In this document: in pieces, positions 7,508 to 15,538 of the stretch | How the letters are laid out: each line of letters starts with the position of its first letter | Numbering within the stretch: the first letter of the stretch is position 1 | DNA from: a virus | Length of the DNA stretch: 20,641 nt | Virus record (IMG/VR): IMGVR_UViG_3300025120_000721 | Location: 1 to 20,641 of that record | Reading direction: 5' to 3' (one strand) | Notes under the pieces: model-generated | Told to the model about the DNA's origin: nothing | Database searches by the model: none | Seen by the model: only the letters and a program-made list of their open reading frames with translations | Made by a program: the position numbers and the translations under genes

Positions 7508-7879
7508 TTATGATGGATCTGGAATGCCAAGGGCAAAACTAGCGCCTGTAAAAGAATTTCCGTTAGTGACAGATTGAGAAGCTGATAGACTTCCTGTAAC
7601 TAACAATCTGCTATTACTTGAATCTACCAGAGCATAGTGAGTACAAGTGCCAGTACCTGTAATCGCTCCATCTGTAATTGCTGCGAAAACAACCTCACGA
7701 CCACCGCCAGATCTATCTGATGGAGCAGCGCCACTTAGTGACGTAGAGTTTCCCAATGTGTATGTAGAAGTGGCCTCAGCGTATGTTGTCGCTTCTTGGC
7801 TAGTCACATGAATAGCATTTGCTTCCGTGTCTAAAACTCCTAATCCAGAGTCTAGCACTCTGTCATTTAATGTAGCCAT
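7508..7879 (-). CDS. Phage structural protein of unknown function (123 aa)
   Basis: A 123-residue protein, poor in Lys (none seen) and rich in Ser, Thr, Ala and Gly, predicted beta. It starts MATLNDRVLDSGLGVLDTEA and continues with NAIHVTSQEATTYAEATSTY. I associate this opening with small hypothetical proteins in fibre regions of marine and alphaproteobacterial phages, but no function is attached to it. The ending, FTGASFALGIPDPS, looks like an exposed strand and a short tail. A strong AAGGAGA lies eight bases before the ATG, so the product may be abundant, for example as a minor virion protein. Fibre genes lie on both sides. Confidence 0.72.
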   Translation of the reverse strand: MATLNDRVLDSGLGVLDTEANAIHVTSQEATTYAEATSTYTLGNSTSLSGAAPSDRSGGGREVVFAAITDGAITGTGTCTHYALVDSSNSRLLVTGSLSASQSVTNGNSFTGASFALGIPDPS

Positions 7880-7907
7880 TTTAAAAATCTCCTTTTTTGA
7901 GTTGGCA

Positions 7908-8297
7908 TTATGGCAAGTTAGGCCATGAGGGATTGAGAGGATCGAAACCGTCTTGTGCTGGCATATCCCTCAAATTCTGTCTTAGTATTTTATAATTATC
8001 TTTATCTGTTTCAGATAATGGACTGTCAGCCGCTTGCGTCCAATCGGTTGCTGCTAAACGTTTGTTACGCTCTTCTCTAAATTCTATTAAGTTTTCTGCG
8101 TATATGTCAGCTTGCGTTTCACTAACAAAATTTGCGTCAACATACTTCAAATATTTAACACTATTGCTGTCGTTTGGTGCAGCTATCTTTGACATAACGC
8201 CAGTGTCATTTGCACCAATTAAATTATCCGCGTCTGCTTCATCTGCAAACTCTGAAACAATATAACCGCCATCATTAAGGTAAACAAAATAGCTCAT
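7908..8297 (-). CDS. Tail fibre assembly chaperone-like protein (Phage_tail_APC type)
   Basis: A 129-residue acidic protein beginning MSYFVYLNDGGYIVSEFADE. The C-terminal third carries the pattern of phage tail assembly chaperone-like proteins encoded next to fibre genes: EFREERNKRLAATDWTQAAD, SPLSETDKDNYKILRQNLRD, then MPAQDGF and PSWPNLP. The words AATDWTQ-x-x-D-x-P, RQ-x-LRDMPAQ and the final W-P-x-x-P are the recognisable parts. In known phages such proteins help fold or mount fibres, or form a fibre's C-terminal tip. The start overlaps the tail tip stop by 4 bases (ATGA), and fibre genes follow. The N-terminal 70 residues are not recognised. Confidence 0.75.
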   Translation of the reverse strand: MSYFVYLNDGGYIVSEFADEADADNLIGANDTGVMSKIAAPNDSNSVKYLKYVDANFVSETQADIYAENLIEFREERNKRLAATDWTQAADSPLSETDKDNYKILRQNLRDMPAQDGFDPLNPSWPNLP

Positions 8298-11200
8298 GCT
8301 ATATTACTCAACACAAATAAATCACCTTGTACGTTATAACGCCTTGCGTTGGTAACAGTGATTGAAACCGTCACTGAAGTACCACTTAGAGAAAATGCCT
8401 TAATTCCATGTAGTTGCTGAGAATTACTAGTCGATATACTCCCAATGTTACCGTAATCTCTATTAGTTCCCGCAATGTTTATATCTGGTTTTATATTAGC
8501 AGAGTTATTATCAGTATTACTTGTAGCAAAAACCAACCCAGAAAAACCTGCAATAACTTTTGATCCGCTAGTTAATCCTGTAGCGGTTAACGTAGCTATT
8601 GTAGTATTATATTGATAGCTGCTGCCAGTATAAGTATAATTTACTGCTGAAGTATGTGCTGTAGCAATACCAGATCCAGTAAATACACTAGCCGAAATTG
8701 TACCACCTGATATATTACCTGCATTTATTGTACCTGCATAAACATAAGAAGAAACAATAGTATCCGCTTCAATTGATGCCTGTGCCCAAGAGCTACCATT
8801 GTAATGGTAGTATTTTTTATTACCAGTATGGAATAATAAGTCTCCGTTTGTTACTCCCGACGATGGGAAACCATTTTGATAGAATACAGTAGCTTTACCT
8901 AATGCGGTTGTATTTGCAGAGTTAGCTGTTGAATTAGCGGAATTAGCAGTACTTAACGCAGTATTTGCCGTTGAGTTAGCAGTATTTGCTGTTGCTTGTG
9001 CGGTTGCTGCATCATTTACAGCACCATCAGCGGTTGATTGAGCAGTGCTTGCGGCAGAGCTTGCTGAATTGGCTGTATTGTTTGCTGTTGTAGCTGTTGA
9101 ACTAGCGGTATTAGCTGTATTTGTTACAGCCGTTAGATCTGTTCCTAAATTTGTAATCTTGCCTTGTGATAGATTTGGAATTTGCCCTACTGTTAAAGTA
9201 TCTCTAATTGCAGCCGCACCAAACTCCGCTGTACCATCATTCTTAATTCTCCAACCTGCTGAACCTGCACTAAAATTAGAACTTTCAATCGTATCAGTAA
9301 TTTGAAAAGCACCATTAGCTGTGCCGTATTTTATAGAAGTCACAGCACCGCTTACATCTGCCTCAACAGTATAGGTAACTGTCCATTCTTTTTCTACAAA
9401 ACTTGTATTGCTAACCGTTGTTTGGCTGTGAGACCACCCTGACGGGGGTGTGCTAAATGATGCACTAGCCACATTAAAAGTACCACTATTATTTGTAGGA
9501 GCACTAGGAGCAGTTGCTTGCAAGGTTGTATAATATAAAATCCCAGAATAAACGCTTGTATCTGTATCAACACCCGTAGCCGCTGCATCTGTAGTTGCAT
9601 TGACTGAGCTACTTGCTGCGCTTTCATTCCCAGAAAAATCAACTGCTGCAACCCAATAATAATACTGTGTGCTTACTGCCAGAGCAGCATCTACAAATTT
9701 GTCAGACCCACTGAAAGCAATAGGATTAGCTGGCTGTGAATTAGACGTAGCTCTGTAGATATTATATCCCTTAAGATCATACAGCGTAGCGCCACCGACT
9801 TGAGTAGTAGGGGCTGTCCAATCTAAAGTTATTTGCTTTGCGCCACCAGTAGCCGTTAAACCAGAAACACCGCTAGGAGCAGTTGTGTCACCGCCCACAG
9901 TATGCGCTGACGCTGCTACCCAAGAACCTACATTACCTTTAACACCTACACCCCTGACCCTCACATTGTACTGAGCGCCACTTTCCAATGGGCTTATATT
10001 TGCAGCAGTATCAGAAGCTGGGATTTCTGTTCTAAAATAATTACTGTCTGTAGTTTTTTTCCACTCGATTTCATAATGATTTAAAAATTTACTTGTTGCC
10101 GCTGTCCAACTAACTCGCGCTTGTGTCACAAATGTTCCATCTAATTGTACTGAACCGATGTCAGTAACAGAAACATTAGACGGGCTAAGACCAGCCCTTA
10201 TATCTGTAAGGGTTGAATTGTTACTGAGTATTTCGCTTTCTTCTGCTGACCAACTGAAAGCAGCTGAAGATGTTTCACGCAATGTTAAGCTTACACTTAG
10301 TTCACCGCTGGAACTATCGTTTGAAAACTTCCAACCAACTACCTCAAATTCTTTTGCACTCCATCCGTAACGGCTATTGGTTATTCCTACAACGTCACCG
10401 ACTTGAACGTTAAAAGCATCTAACCCAAAATCCGCTGAAACGGTCATGCTTTCACGCGCTCTAAACAAAGTCATCTTGGCTAATCTTTGAGCCATAGCGC
10501 TAGACGTTGTGTAGGGTAGGGCTAAGTCAATAGCGCTTTCTACACCAGCGTCATTATTTATAAAGGTTGTACTTCTTATCTCAGGATAATCAGTGCGTAT
10601 ATAATCGTCAGCAGCAGAGTTAAACATTCCACGAACAATGTTAAAACTATCGCGTCTGCTAGGCTTTGTTTCAACGTTTATTCCAGATCTAAAATCATCT
10701 AGGGTAAAAGTCTTAACAGCTGCTGTGTATTCTCCTACTTTCAATTGCCAGTTGCCCTGACCCCAAAAAAGGGTAGCAGCACAAGAAGTCATCATATCGC
10801 CTAAAATATCAGAGGGGCTTCTGTCTAAACTTACAACACCGTTTAGCTCATATCTTTTTTCAGTGCCGCCATTAGATAACGTAACAGTTTCATCACAAGT
10901 ATTAGCAGCTGCTGAGAACGTTGTATCAAGCGTGACGCCTGTATTATCTACACCATAAGAGCTAGTGAGATAATCACGGATACACAGAGCCGCATTTGCT
11001 GAGAAAGCAGTGCTGGAATTTCTGGGATCATAAACCTTTTTGCCCTCAACTATTGCAGTGAATAAAGGTATTCCCTCAGCAAAAACATTTTGGTCATACT
11101 CCATGCGAACATAGAGGCAAGCAATCCCTTCACCTTTAAAGTTTGTATTTTCACTACTACTAGGAGCAACCCCGTCTATTTTCCATTCTGGGGGATCTGT

Positions 11201-11740
11201 AATAGCGTTTAGTGTGCTGTAAACATTTTGGTTATCAGCGCCTGTAAACTTGCGAATATATATCTTAGCGTTACTGTCTGCGTCTTTCCACCTCGCATCA
11301 GAAACAAAATAATCTGAGCCAATTGTTACAGTTGCGTCATTGATATAAACAGAGCCAATACTATTAACTTCATGTCCACCCAAAACAATTATTTGGTGCA
11401 GAAATTTATTAGTATCACCTGTACTTTCTACATAAGATACTACACCGCCTTTACGGATTGTACCGTATATAATTTCCTGTGGCGCTGTTGCTGTTCTAGT
11501 ATTTGCAATTAATCCCTGACTTGTCCCGAAAGCTCCAAAATCAGGAGTTGGAGTAAGTGCTTTAATAGCCCAAGTAGTAACTGCTGATATTGCTATATAG
11601 CTTATAGCTTTACTTATAAATATTTGACTAGCTGTTGCGCTGGCTAATATATTTCCACCAAATAAAATAAAGGGGTCTCTAGGTATTCTCTCCCAGCTGT
11701 TGAGGCTGACCAATCTGTAATTGTATAGACTGTCTTTCAC
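8294..11740 (-). CDS. Tail tip / host-specificity protein with fibronectin type III domains (lambda J-like role)
   Basis: Largest gene of the window, about 1148 residues; central tip protein that contacts the host. I chose a GTG at 11738-11740 because it overlaps the preceding stop as GTGA, like two neighbouring ATGA junctions; a TTG four codons upstream is the alternative. Numbering from the GTG: a hydrophobic stretch at about 25-62 (ASQIFISKAISYIAISAVTT); a hub-like region to about 495, with VEGKKVYDPR and VQVGDVVGITNSRYGWSAK; two fibronectin type III domains at about 520-614 (SPLESGAQYNVRVRGVG) and 620-718 (GYNIYRATS, YYYWVAAVDFSGNESA); a linker; an Ala/Thr/Asn-rich stretch at about 871-949; and a beta-rich C-terminus with ADTIVSSYVYAGTINAGNIS. 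The hub region and order identify it; the C-terminal half likely determines receptor contact. Confidence 0.86.
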   Translation of the reverse strand: MKDSLYNYRLVSLNSWERIPRDPFILFGGNILASATASQIFISKAISYIAISAVTTWAIKALTPTPDFGAFGTSQGLIANTRTATAPQEIIYGTIRKGGVVSYVESTGDTNKFLHQIIVLGGHEVNSIGSVYINDATVTIGSDYFVSDARWKDADSNAKIYIRKFTGADNQNVYSTLNAITDPPEWKIDGVAPSSSENTNFKGEGIACLYVRMEYDQNVFAEGIPLFTAIVEGKKVYDPRNSSTAFSANAALCIRDYLTSSYGVDNTGVTLDTTFSAAANTCDETVTLSNGGTEKRYELNGVVSLDRSPSDILGDMMTSCAATLFWGQGNWQLKVGEYTAAVKTFTLDDFRSGINVETKPSRRDSFNIVRGMFNSAADDYIRTDYPEIRSTTFINNDAGVESAIDLALPYTTSSAMAQRLAKMTLFRARESMTVSADFGLDAFNVQVGDVVGITNSRYGWSAKEFEVVGWKFSNDSSSGELSVSLTLRETSSAAFSWSAEESEILSNNSTLTDIRAGLSPSNVSVTDIGSVQLDGTFVTQARVSWTAATSKFLNHYEIEWKKTTDSNYFRTEIPASDTAANISPLESGAQYNVRVRGVGVKGNVGSWVAASAHTVGGDTTAPSGVSGLTATGGAKQITLDWTAPTTQVGGATLYDLKGYNIYRATSNSQPANPIAFSGSDKFVDAALAVSTQYYYWVAAVDFSGNESAASSSVNATTDAAATGVDTDTSVYSGILYYTTLQATAPSAPTNNSGTFNVASASFSTPPSGWSHSQTTVSNTSFVEKEWTVTYTVEADVSGAVTSIKYGTANGAFQITDTIESSNFSAGSAGWRIKNDGTAEFGAAAIRDTLTVGQIPNLSQGKITNLGTDLTAVTNTANTASSTATTANNTANSASSAASTAQSTADGAVNDAATAQATANTANSTANTALSTANSANSTANSANTTALGKATVFYQNGFPSSGVTNGDLLFHTGNKKYYHYNGSSWAQASIEADTIVSSYVYAGTINAGNISGGTISASVFTGSGIATAHTSAVNYTYTGSSYQYNTTIATLTATGLTSGSKVIAGFSGLVFATSNTDNNSANIKPDINIAGTNRDYGNIGSISTSNSQQLHGIKAFSLSGTSVTVSITVTNARRYNVQGDLFVLSNIA
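8894..9130 (-). repeat. Alanine/threonine/asparagine-rich repeat in the tail tip protein
   Basis: About 79 codons with repeated words such as TANT, STANS and NSAN, spaced at near-heptad intervals (NTANTASSTATTANNTANSA is an example). The DNA is correspondingly repetitive. Such stretches in phage tail proteins form trimeric coiled coils linking the hub to distal domains. No lysine or glutamate charge pattern is seen, so a canonical coiled coil is probable but not certain. Confidence 0.7.
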
Positions 11741-12156
11741 TCTAGCACCCAACCACTTGTAATTGTTTCTATCGGTAGAGCTTCCAAAGACTGCTTTCCT
11801 AAAAAGACAGCGCTGCTACCTATGCTTATTCCAAGAGCATCATTTATTACCCAACGTCTAGCAGCCTTCGTTGTAACTAGACTTCCTCTAGGGGGTACTC
11901 CATCAACTCTTGTCAGCTTTGTTTCTAGAGCTTCATAAAGTGTATTTGCTCCAAACCGTTTTCTAAGTTTTTCCCGACTTAAATAAATACCATTTTTTGT
12001 ATATTTACAAAGCCAATCATCAGCATAGCCAATGCCATACATTGCGCGAAAACAGTTGTTAGTAAAAACAAAGCAATCGTTTGTATGCCATTGAAAACCG
12101 TAGCCTCTATTTGCTCTTATATAATCGTTAAGAGCATCTAGATTAGGTTGCTTCAT
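11737..12156 (-). CDS. DUF6950-like tail-tip protein (NlpC/P60-related, probably without catalytic His)
   Basis: A 139-residue protein. The ATG at 12156 is preferred over one 63 bases upstream because the family sequence begins with LDALNDYIRANRGYGFQWHT and because it leaves only a 14-base overlap. The N-terminal Asp-Cys motif (WHTNDCFVFTNNCFR, Cys28) is the nucleophile position of NlpC/P60-type peptidoglycan hydrolases, and PPRGSLVTTK is the place of their Gly-Asp turn. The position of the catalytic His (His-x-Gly-Ile) instead reads DALGISIG, so Ala replaces His. That suits the DUF6950 family, where the fold may serve structure rather than cell-wall cutting. It lies where lambda K-like proteins are found, between the hub and the host-specificity protein. 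Confidence 0.75.
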   Translation of the reverse strand: MKQPNLDALNDYIRANRGYGFQWHTNDCFVFTNNCFRAMYGIGYADDWLCKYTKNGIYLSREKLRKRFGANTLYEALETKLTRVDGVPPRGSLVTTKAARRWVINDALGISIGSSAVFLGKQSLEALPIETITSGWVLE

Positions 12157-12730
12157 CACCAGCTTGAACTTCTCGACCCCACACAATCGACTTATCTTGC
12201 AACCCAGAAACCCAATCAAAAAAACTATCAGATCCAGTTAGACCTTTAGAAGTTCTAACCGCCTTATGGCTCTCGCTTGTGTAGCGTCTAATATTAGGGC
12301 GCTCTAAAGTGATTAGTCTGTTTTCTACCGTCAGCTTAATTGTTGCGCTTTGAGCTTCATCTAGAATAGTCATTTGATCCATGTAGCCGCTAAAGATTTC
12401 AACTACATCACTTACCCCGTTTAGACCCCAATAGATTGTCACAAGTCTACCTTGGTACTCTTCAGTCAAAGCGTAAGTCAAAACTGTGTTTGCCAAACCT
12501 GACAGCGTGATTGTTGTACCACGCGCTGACAAATCACCAGCCTCTTCTAAACCGTCAATTGATAATAATGAACCCGTACCCGTATAGGTTGAAGAGCTTA
12601 TTGTTTTCTCACCGTATCCCGTCCACAACCTCATAGCACCAGATTGAAATGCTAAATCTACAGCATAGAACGGTTCTATCTCAGGATTAGATAGAGCCGA
12701 TAAAATAGCGCTGGGAACTGCTCTAGTCAT
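12143..12730 (-). CDS. Tail-tip hub protein, DUF2163-like
   Basis: A 195-residue protein resembling DUF2163 / baseplate hub proteins. Visible landmarks are FYAVDLAFQSGAMRLWTGYG, the GTGSLLSIDGLEEAGDLSAR segment, TTITLSGLANTVLTYAL, the YQGRLVTIYWG strand, EIFSGYMDQMTI, and TIKLTVENRLITLERPNIRR followed by YTSESH. The C-terminus FFDWVSGLQDKSIVWG fits the same family. Such proteins pair with the following Cys-containing protein and the large tail tip protein at the end of the tail tube, in the place of lambda gpL or GTA hub genes. The ATG overlaps the preceding stop as ATGA. The 3' end overlaps the next gene by 14 bases. Confidence 0.82.
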   Translation of the reverse strand: MTRAVPSAILSALSNPEIEPFYAVDLAFQSGAMRLWTGYGEKTISSSTYTGTGSLLSIDGLEEAGDLSARGTTITLSGLANTVLTYALTEEYQGRLVTIYWGLNGVSDVVEIFSGYMDQMTILDEAQSATIKLTVENRLITLERPNIRRYTSESHKAVRTSKGLTGSDSFFDWVSGLQDKSIVWGREVQAGDEAT

Positions 12731-13326
12731 ACTGCTTCCATTGCTCCAAAACTTATTCCATAGACTGAAAGATTACTAACGCTGTAAGCAATTTCATTAC
12801 TACTCAATCTAAATAAACCATTAGCGCTTGTAAGGTCAGCTGACACAGCTGAACGTGTTTTTCTAAGGCTAGGCCATATCTCTAGATCTGCTGCGCTTCC
12901 AGTGCCTGTATAATTTTCTAACACTTTATGTAACGTCGAGTCAGAGCCAGTACCCAAAGCCAAAAAGTCACCAGCCTTTAAAGTCTGACCAGACGTTACA
13001 ACTGCACTAACTGTATTATCACCAGCTGACCCTGAGATTGTAGCAGCTGTCGCTGTGCCTTGAATTGCGTGTGATATAGGATCACTCAGTAGAAATGTTC
13101 CATGCCGACCCCGTAAACTAATCAGCCACGCTACCCAAGCCTCAGCTGTAACTCTACGCATTGGCTTTAGAGTTATATCTACACTCCACATCTGACCAGC
13201 ATAAGTGTGCGCCTGACCAGCAAAAGTAAACGGGCTTTGAGAATAAGCAACAGAGTTTATTGCTCTAAAATCTATTCCGCTGATTGTTGTGTAATCAGGT
13301 AAGCTTAGAGGATATGTTATAGCCAT
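12727..13326 (-). CDS. Minor tail protein, distal-tail candidate
   Basis: A 199-residue, beta-rich protein placed right after the tape measure, where distal tail (baseplate hub) proteins sit. It begins MAITYPLSLPDYTTISGIDF and has the conserved stretch WVAWLISLRGRHGTFLLSDP, which I know from a family of proteins in this position in proteobacterial siphoviruses. Residues 105-150 look like an inserted small beta domain (STLHKVLENYTGTGSAADLE). The end, SNLSVYGISFGAMEAV, is a closing strand pair. No enzyme motif is visible. Start and stop both overlap neighbours (TAATG and ATGA). The structural role is by position; the exact family name is uncertain. Confidence 0.72.
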   Translation of the reverse strand: MAITYPLSLPDYTTISGIDFRAINSVAYSQSPFTFAGQAHTYAGQMWSVDITLKPMRRVTAEAWVAWLISLRGRHGTFLLSDPISHAIQGTATAATISGSAGDNTVSAVVTSGQTLKAGDFLALGTGSDSTLHKVLENYTGTGSAADLEIWPSLRKTRSAVSADLTSANGLFRLSSNEIAYSVSNLSVYGISFGAMEAV

Positions 13327-14978
13327 TAGCTAAAAGCCCGTCCGTAACTGCCACCCCGACGCTTGCTATCAACAACCGCTGCTTTAGCACTTTCCGCAAT
13401 TTGAGGTAACATCGTTTTAATTTCGTTTCTGACTGTCTGTTGTACGCCAGTAGTCACGTTAATTGTTTGATTGATTGTCACCCCATCACCGCCACTTATC
13501 GCGCTCTGTGCTTGCCCTACAGACAGCACACGACCTGATTGTGAGGGTACAAAGATCTCCCTGCCATGCTCACCCACAACAGCAGCTTGACCAGCTTGCA
13601 TATAACCGCCAGAAGCAAGATTAGTATTAGGCATGAAAGATGATGTTGCTGGATTAATACCTAAAAAACCCATTGCCGCATTTACTAACCGCTGTACTAC
13701 TAAGATCCTATAAAGCTCTCTTATGATTGCTTGGGCTGAAGATTTCAAAGAATCTTTGAAACTTTTTGAACCGTCAATGGCAGACATAAAAACATCTTCA
13801 AAAGCAGACTCAAGAGTAGAAGCCATAGAGTCTAGATCTTCCATAGCCTTGGTCATTAACTGTAATTCACCAGTAGCTTTTTTAACATCCTTTGGATTTA
13901 CTGGGGAGCTTGTGCCTTTGGTATTTGCTGCTTTCTCCATTTTGTCGATTAAAGCAATTCGCGCTAATTCTTGATCTAATAGTTTCTGTCTTTCCGCTTG
14001 TACTCCAGCAAGCTTTATTTCTGAGACAACAAGATTATCTATCATAACTTGTTTCTTTTTTTGAAAATCTTCTTCAGTACGAAAAGCTGCTTTTTTAAAT
14101 TTTTCGATAGCCTCACGTTTTTTTTGAATTTTTATTTCTAACTTTAATTGCTGGTTATAAAGATCATCTAATCTTGCTTTGTCAGTCATTGCAAAAATAG
14201 CGTCAAAAGCTTCTAGCGCTGTTAAAGCAAACTTTGAAAACGACTTACCCATAGCGCCAAGAATTTCATCCATGCGTCTACGCATTTCCATCCCAGCTTT
14301 TATTGTATCTGTTTCTAAAACTAGGCCAAGCTCTCTAGCTCTTTCTGACATTTCACCTAGTGCTTTTGCATTATTTTGGAACAATGGCACAAGTAAAGTT
14401 GCATCAGAAGCAAGCGCCTCCATAAAGAATGTCATTTCTGCTTGATTAACGTTTGCGTCTTCTAGTGCTTTTACATACAGCGCTAAACCTTCATCAGAGC
14501 TTAGACCTTTAAAAGCGTCAGCAGTAAGCCCGACTTTAGGAGCAATTTGCTCAAAGAAATCTATTGCCCCACCGCCTCCGCTTATAAAAAAGTCAGAAAA
14601 TTTATCATTTGTGTCTTTCAAAATATCTGCAAGTTTTTCTTGAGAAACGCCAAAGTTTGCAGCAGCAAATGACATTTCTTGAAAGCGCTCAACATTTACA
14701 CCAGCAAGCGCTGAAAGATTAGTAATCTCTTTTGATGTCTGTGTAGCGTTTTCAATCATTCTTTGAAAACCAACACTGATAGCACCAATTGATAACAAAC
14801 CGCCAAGCTTACCAGCTGACAGACTAAGCTTGTCCATAGCCTTAGTTGTTTGATGTAAATTAGTCTTAGACTTATGTGCAAATCTTTGGATCTTTTTATT
14901 CGCACGATCCATAGCTTTATTAAACTCACGATCTTTTGCAGAAAGTATAATATTTAATTCTTCTGCACTTATCGCCAT
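13326..14978 (-). CDS. Tape measure protein
   Basis: Sets tail length and is injected ahead of the DNA. The protein has 550 residues, short for a siphovirus. Residues 1-50 are a charged helix (AISAEELNIILSAKDREFNK). A hydrophobic segment lies at about 52-70 (LSAGKLGGLLSIGAISVGF), followed by NLSALAGVNVERFQEMSFAA, typical of lambda-like tape measures. Residues 275-355 form a long charged coiled coil (KLEIKIQKKREAIEKFKK onward). The C-terminal part has a hydrophobic helix with AAMGFLG and the hallmark SGGYMQAGQAAVVGEHGREI followed by FVPSQSGRVLS. Using the usual rule of about 0.15 nm per residue, the tail would be near 80 nm (inference). The ATG follows the frameshifted chaperone stop directly. 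Confidence 0.92.
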   Translation of the reverse strand: MAISAEELNIILSAKDREFNKAMDRANKKIQRFAHKSKTNLHQTTKAMDKLSLSAGKLGGLLSIGAISVGFQRMIENATQTSKEITNLSALAGVNVERFQEMSFAAANFGVSQEKLADILKDTNDKFSDFFISGGGGAIDFFEQIAPKVGLTADAFKGLSSDEGLALYVKALEDANVNQAEMTFFMEALASDATLLVPLFQNNAKALGEMSERARELGLVLETDTIKAGMEMRRRMDEILGAMGKSFSKFALTALEAFDAIFAMTDKARLDDLYNQQLKLEIKIQKKREAIEKFKKAAFRTEEDFQKKKQVMIDNLVVSEIKLAGVQAERQKLLDQELARIALIDKMEKAANTKGTSSPVNPKDVKKATGELQLMTKAMEDLDSMASTLESAFEDVFMSAIDGSKSFKDSLKSSAQAIIRELYRILVVQRLVNAAMGFLGINPATSSFMPNTNLASGGYMQAGQAAVVGEHGREIFVPSQSGRVLSVGQAQSAISGGDGVTINQTINVTTGVQQTVRNEIKTMLPQIAESAKAAVVDSKRRGGSYGRAFS

Positions 14979-15538
14979 TTATCCGTACTTCCTTGCTAGT
15001 TCTTTTGCCTCTTCTAACGAAGGTGCATTTTTGCCAGCCCTATTTGGACTATGCGCTTTTTGCCAACCATCAAATAGAATGAAAACATCTTTAGGTATCA
15101 TGCGTCTGATTTCGTCAGGTTTCAGTCCAGCTATAATTCCGTTTGCAATTATTTTACGGACGTTAAGCCTTGTTTGCTTTTGCTCGTAACTTTTTTTTTA
15201 GGTGCTTCTGCAAATGCGTCAGGCATAAAAGCAATACCCAAAACAGCCTGAGCAATTTGATAGAGGCGCAAATAATCAGCTGGTGTACACTCTTCAATTA
15301 TTGCATCAGCTTCACCGTCTTTTTTGCCACCCCCGACTAGTGCCAAAGCTAAGAGATCTTTAATTTCTGTGGAAGAAGGTTTGCTACTGCGCTCAAAAAA
15401 ACCATCCCACAATTCAAAGATACCTCTGTGTTTGTCCTCAAATCTTTCTATCTGTCCGACTGTAAGAATAAAAACGTAGCTAGTGCCGCCAAGCTCCTCA
15501 ACAATGCCGCCCCGTGGACTTTCAGCGGTAATAGCCAT
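14979..15538 (-). CDS. Tail assembly chaperone, frameshifted long form (gpGT equivalent)
   Basis: Long product made if ribosomes slip back one base on the run of nine A at 15191-15199. It joins codons 15538-15191 to the -1 frame 15191-14979. The result is about 186 residues: the first 116 of the short form followed by about 70 new ones. The new part has no upstream start of its own near the shift and reads SYEQKQTRLNVRKIIANG, then LKPDEIRRMIPKDVFILFDG and KNAPSLEEAKELARKYG. It is open from the slip site to a TAA that touches the tape measure ATG (TAAATG). A conserved-looking helical extension in exactly this position mirrors lambda gpG/gpGT. An ATG at 15101 could start a separate 40-residue protein, but it lacks a clear ribosome site. 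Confidence 0.8.
15149..15538 (-). CDS. Tail assembly chaperone, short form (GTA gp10-like, gpG equivalent)
   Basis: A 129-residue protein that coats the tape measure during tail assembly. Similarity to the GTA-gp10 / Phage_TAC_11 family is seen in the N-terminal beta part (SPRGGIVEELGGTSYVFILT), then VGQIERFEDKHRGIFELWDG, and a helical part with ADYLRLYQIAQAVLGIAF. It ends in a Lys/Ser-rich tail, APKKKVTSKSKQG, coded partly by nine consecutive A. That A-run is the frameshift site that makes the long form. The start overlaps the tail tube stop, as TAATG. The order tail tube, chaperone, tape measure is the standard one. Confidence 0.88.
   Translation of the reverse strand: MAITAESPRGGIVEELGGTSYVFILTVGQIERFEDKHRGIFELWDGFFERSSKPSSTEIKDLLALALVGGGKKDGEADAIIEECTPADYLRLYQIAQAVLGIAFMPDAFAEAPKKKVTSKSKQGLTSVK
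15190..15202 (-). promoter_or_regulatory. Programmed -1 frameshift (slippery) site
   Basis: On the minus strand the zero-frame codons are CCT AAA AAA AAA GTT, so it contains A-AAA-AAA, a classic bacterial -1 slip heptamer. A backward step of one base opens a 70-codon reading frame that ends at the tape measure start. Only a weak downstream stem is visible (TCCGT/ACGGA, 15138-15142 with 15156-15160), about 30 bases beyond the site. Confidence 0.78.

Noticed and set aside
9045-9305. A plus-strand Ala/Val/Leu-rich frame opposite the coiled-coil part of the tail tip gene
   Set aside because: It mirrors the repetitive Ala/Thr/Asn codons on the coding strand; no sign of independent coding.
14979-15190. 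Treating the chaperone extension as a pseudogene or a sequencing frameshift
   Set aside because: The A-run and position match the known programmed frameshift of tail chaperones, and the short form ends normally soon after the site.
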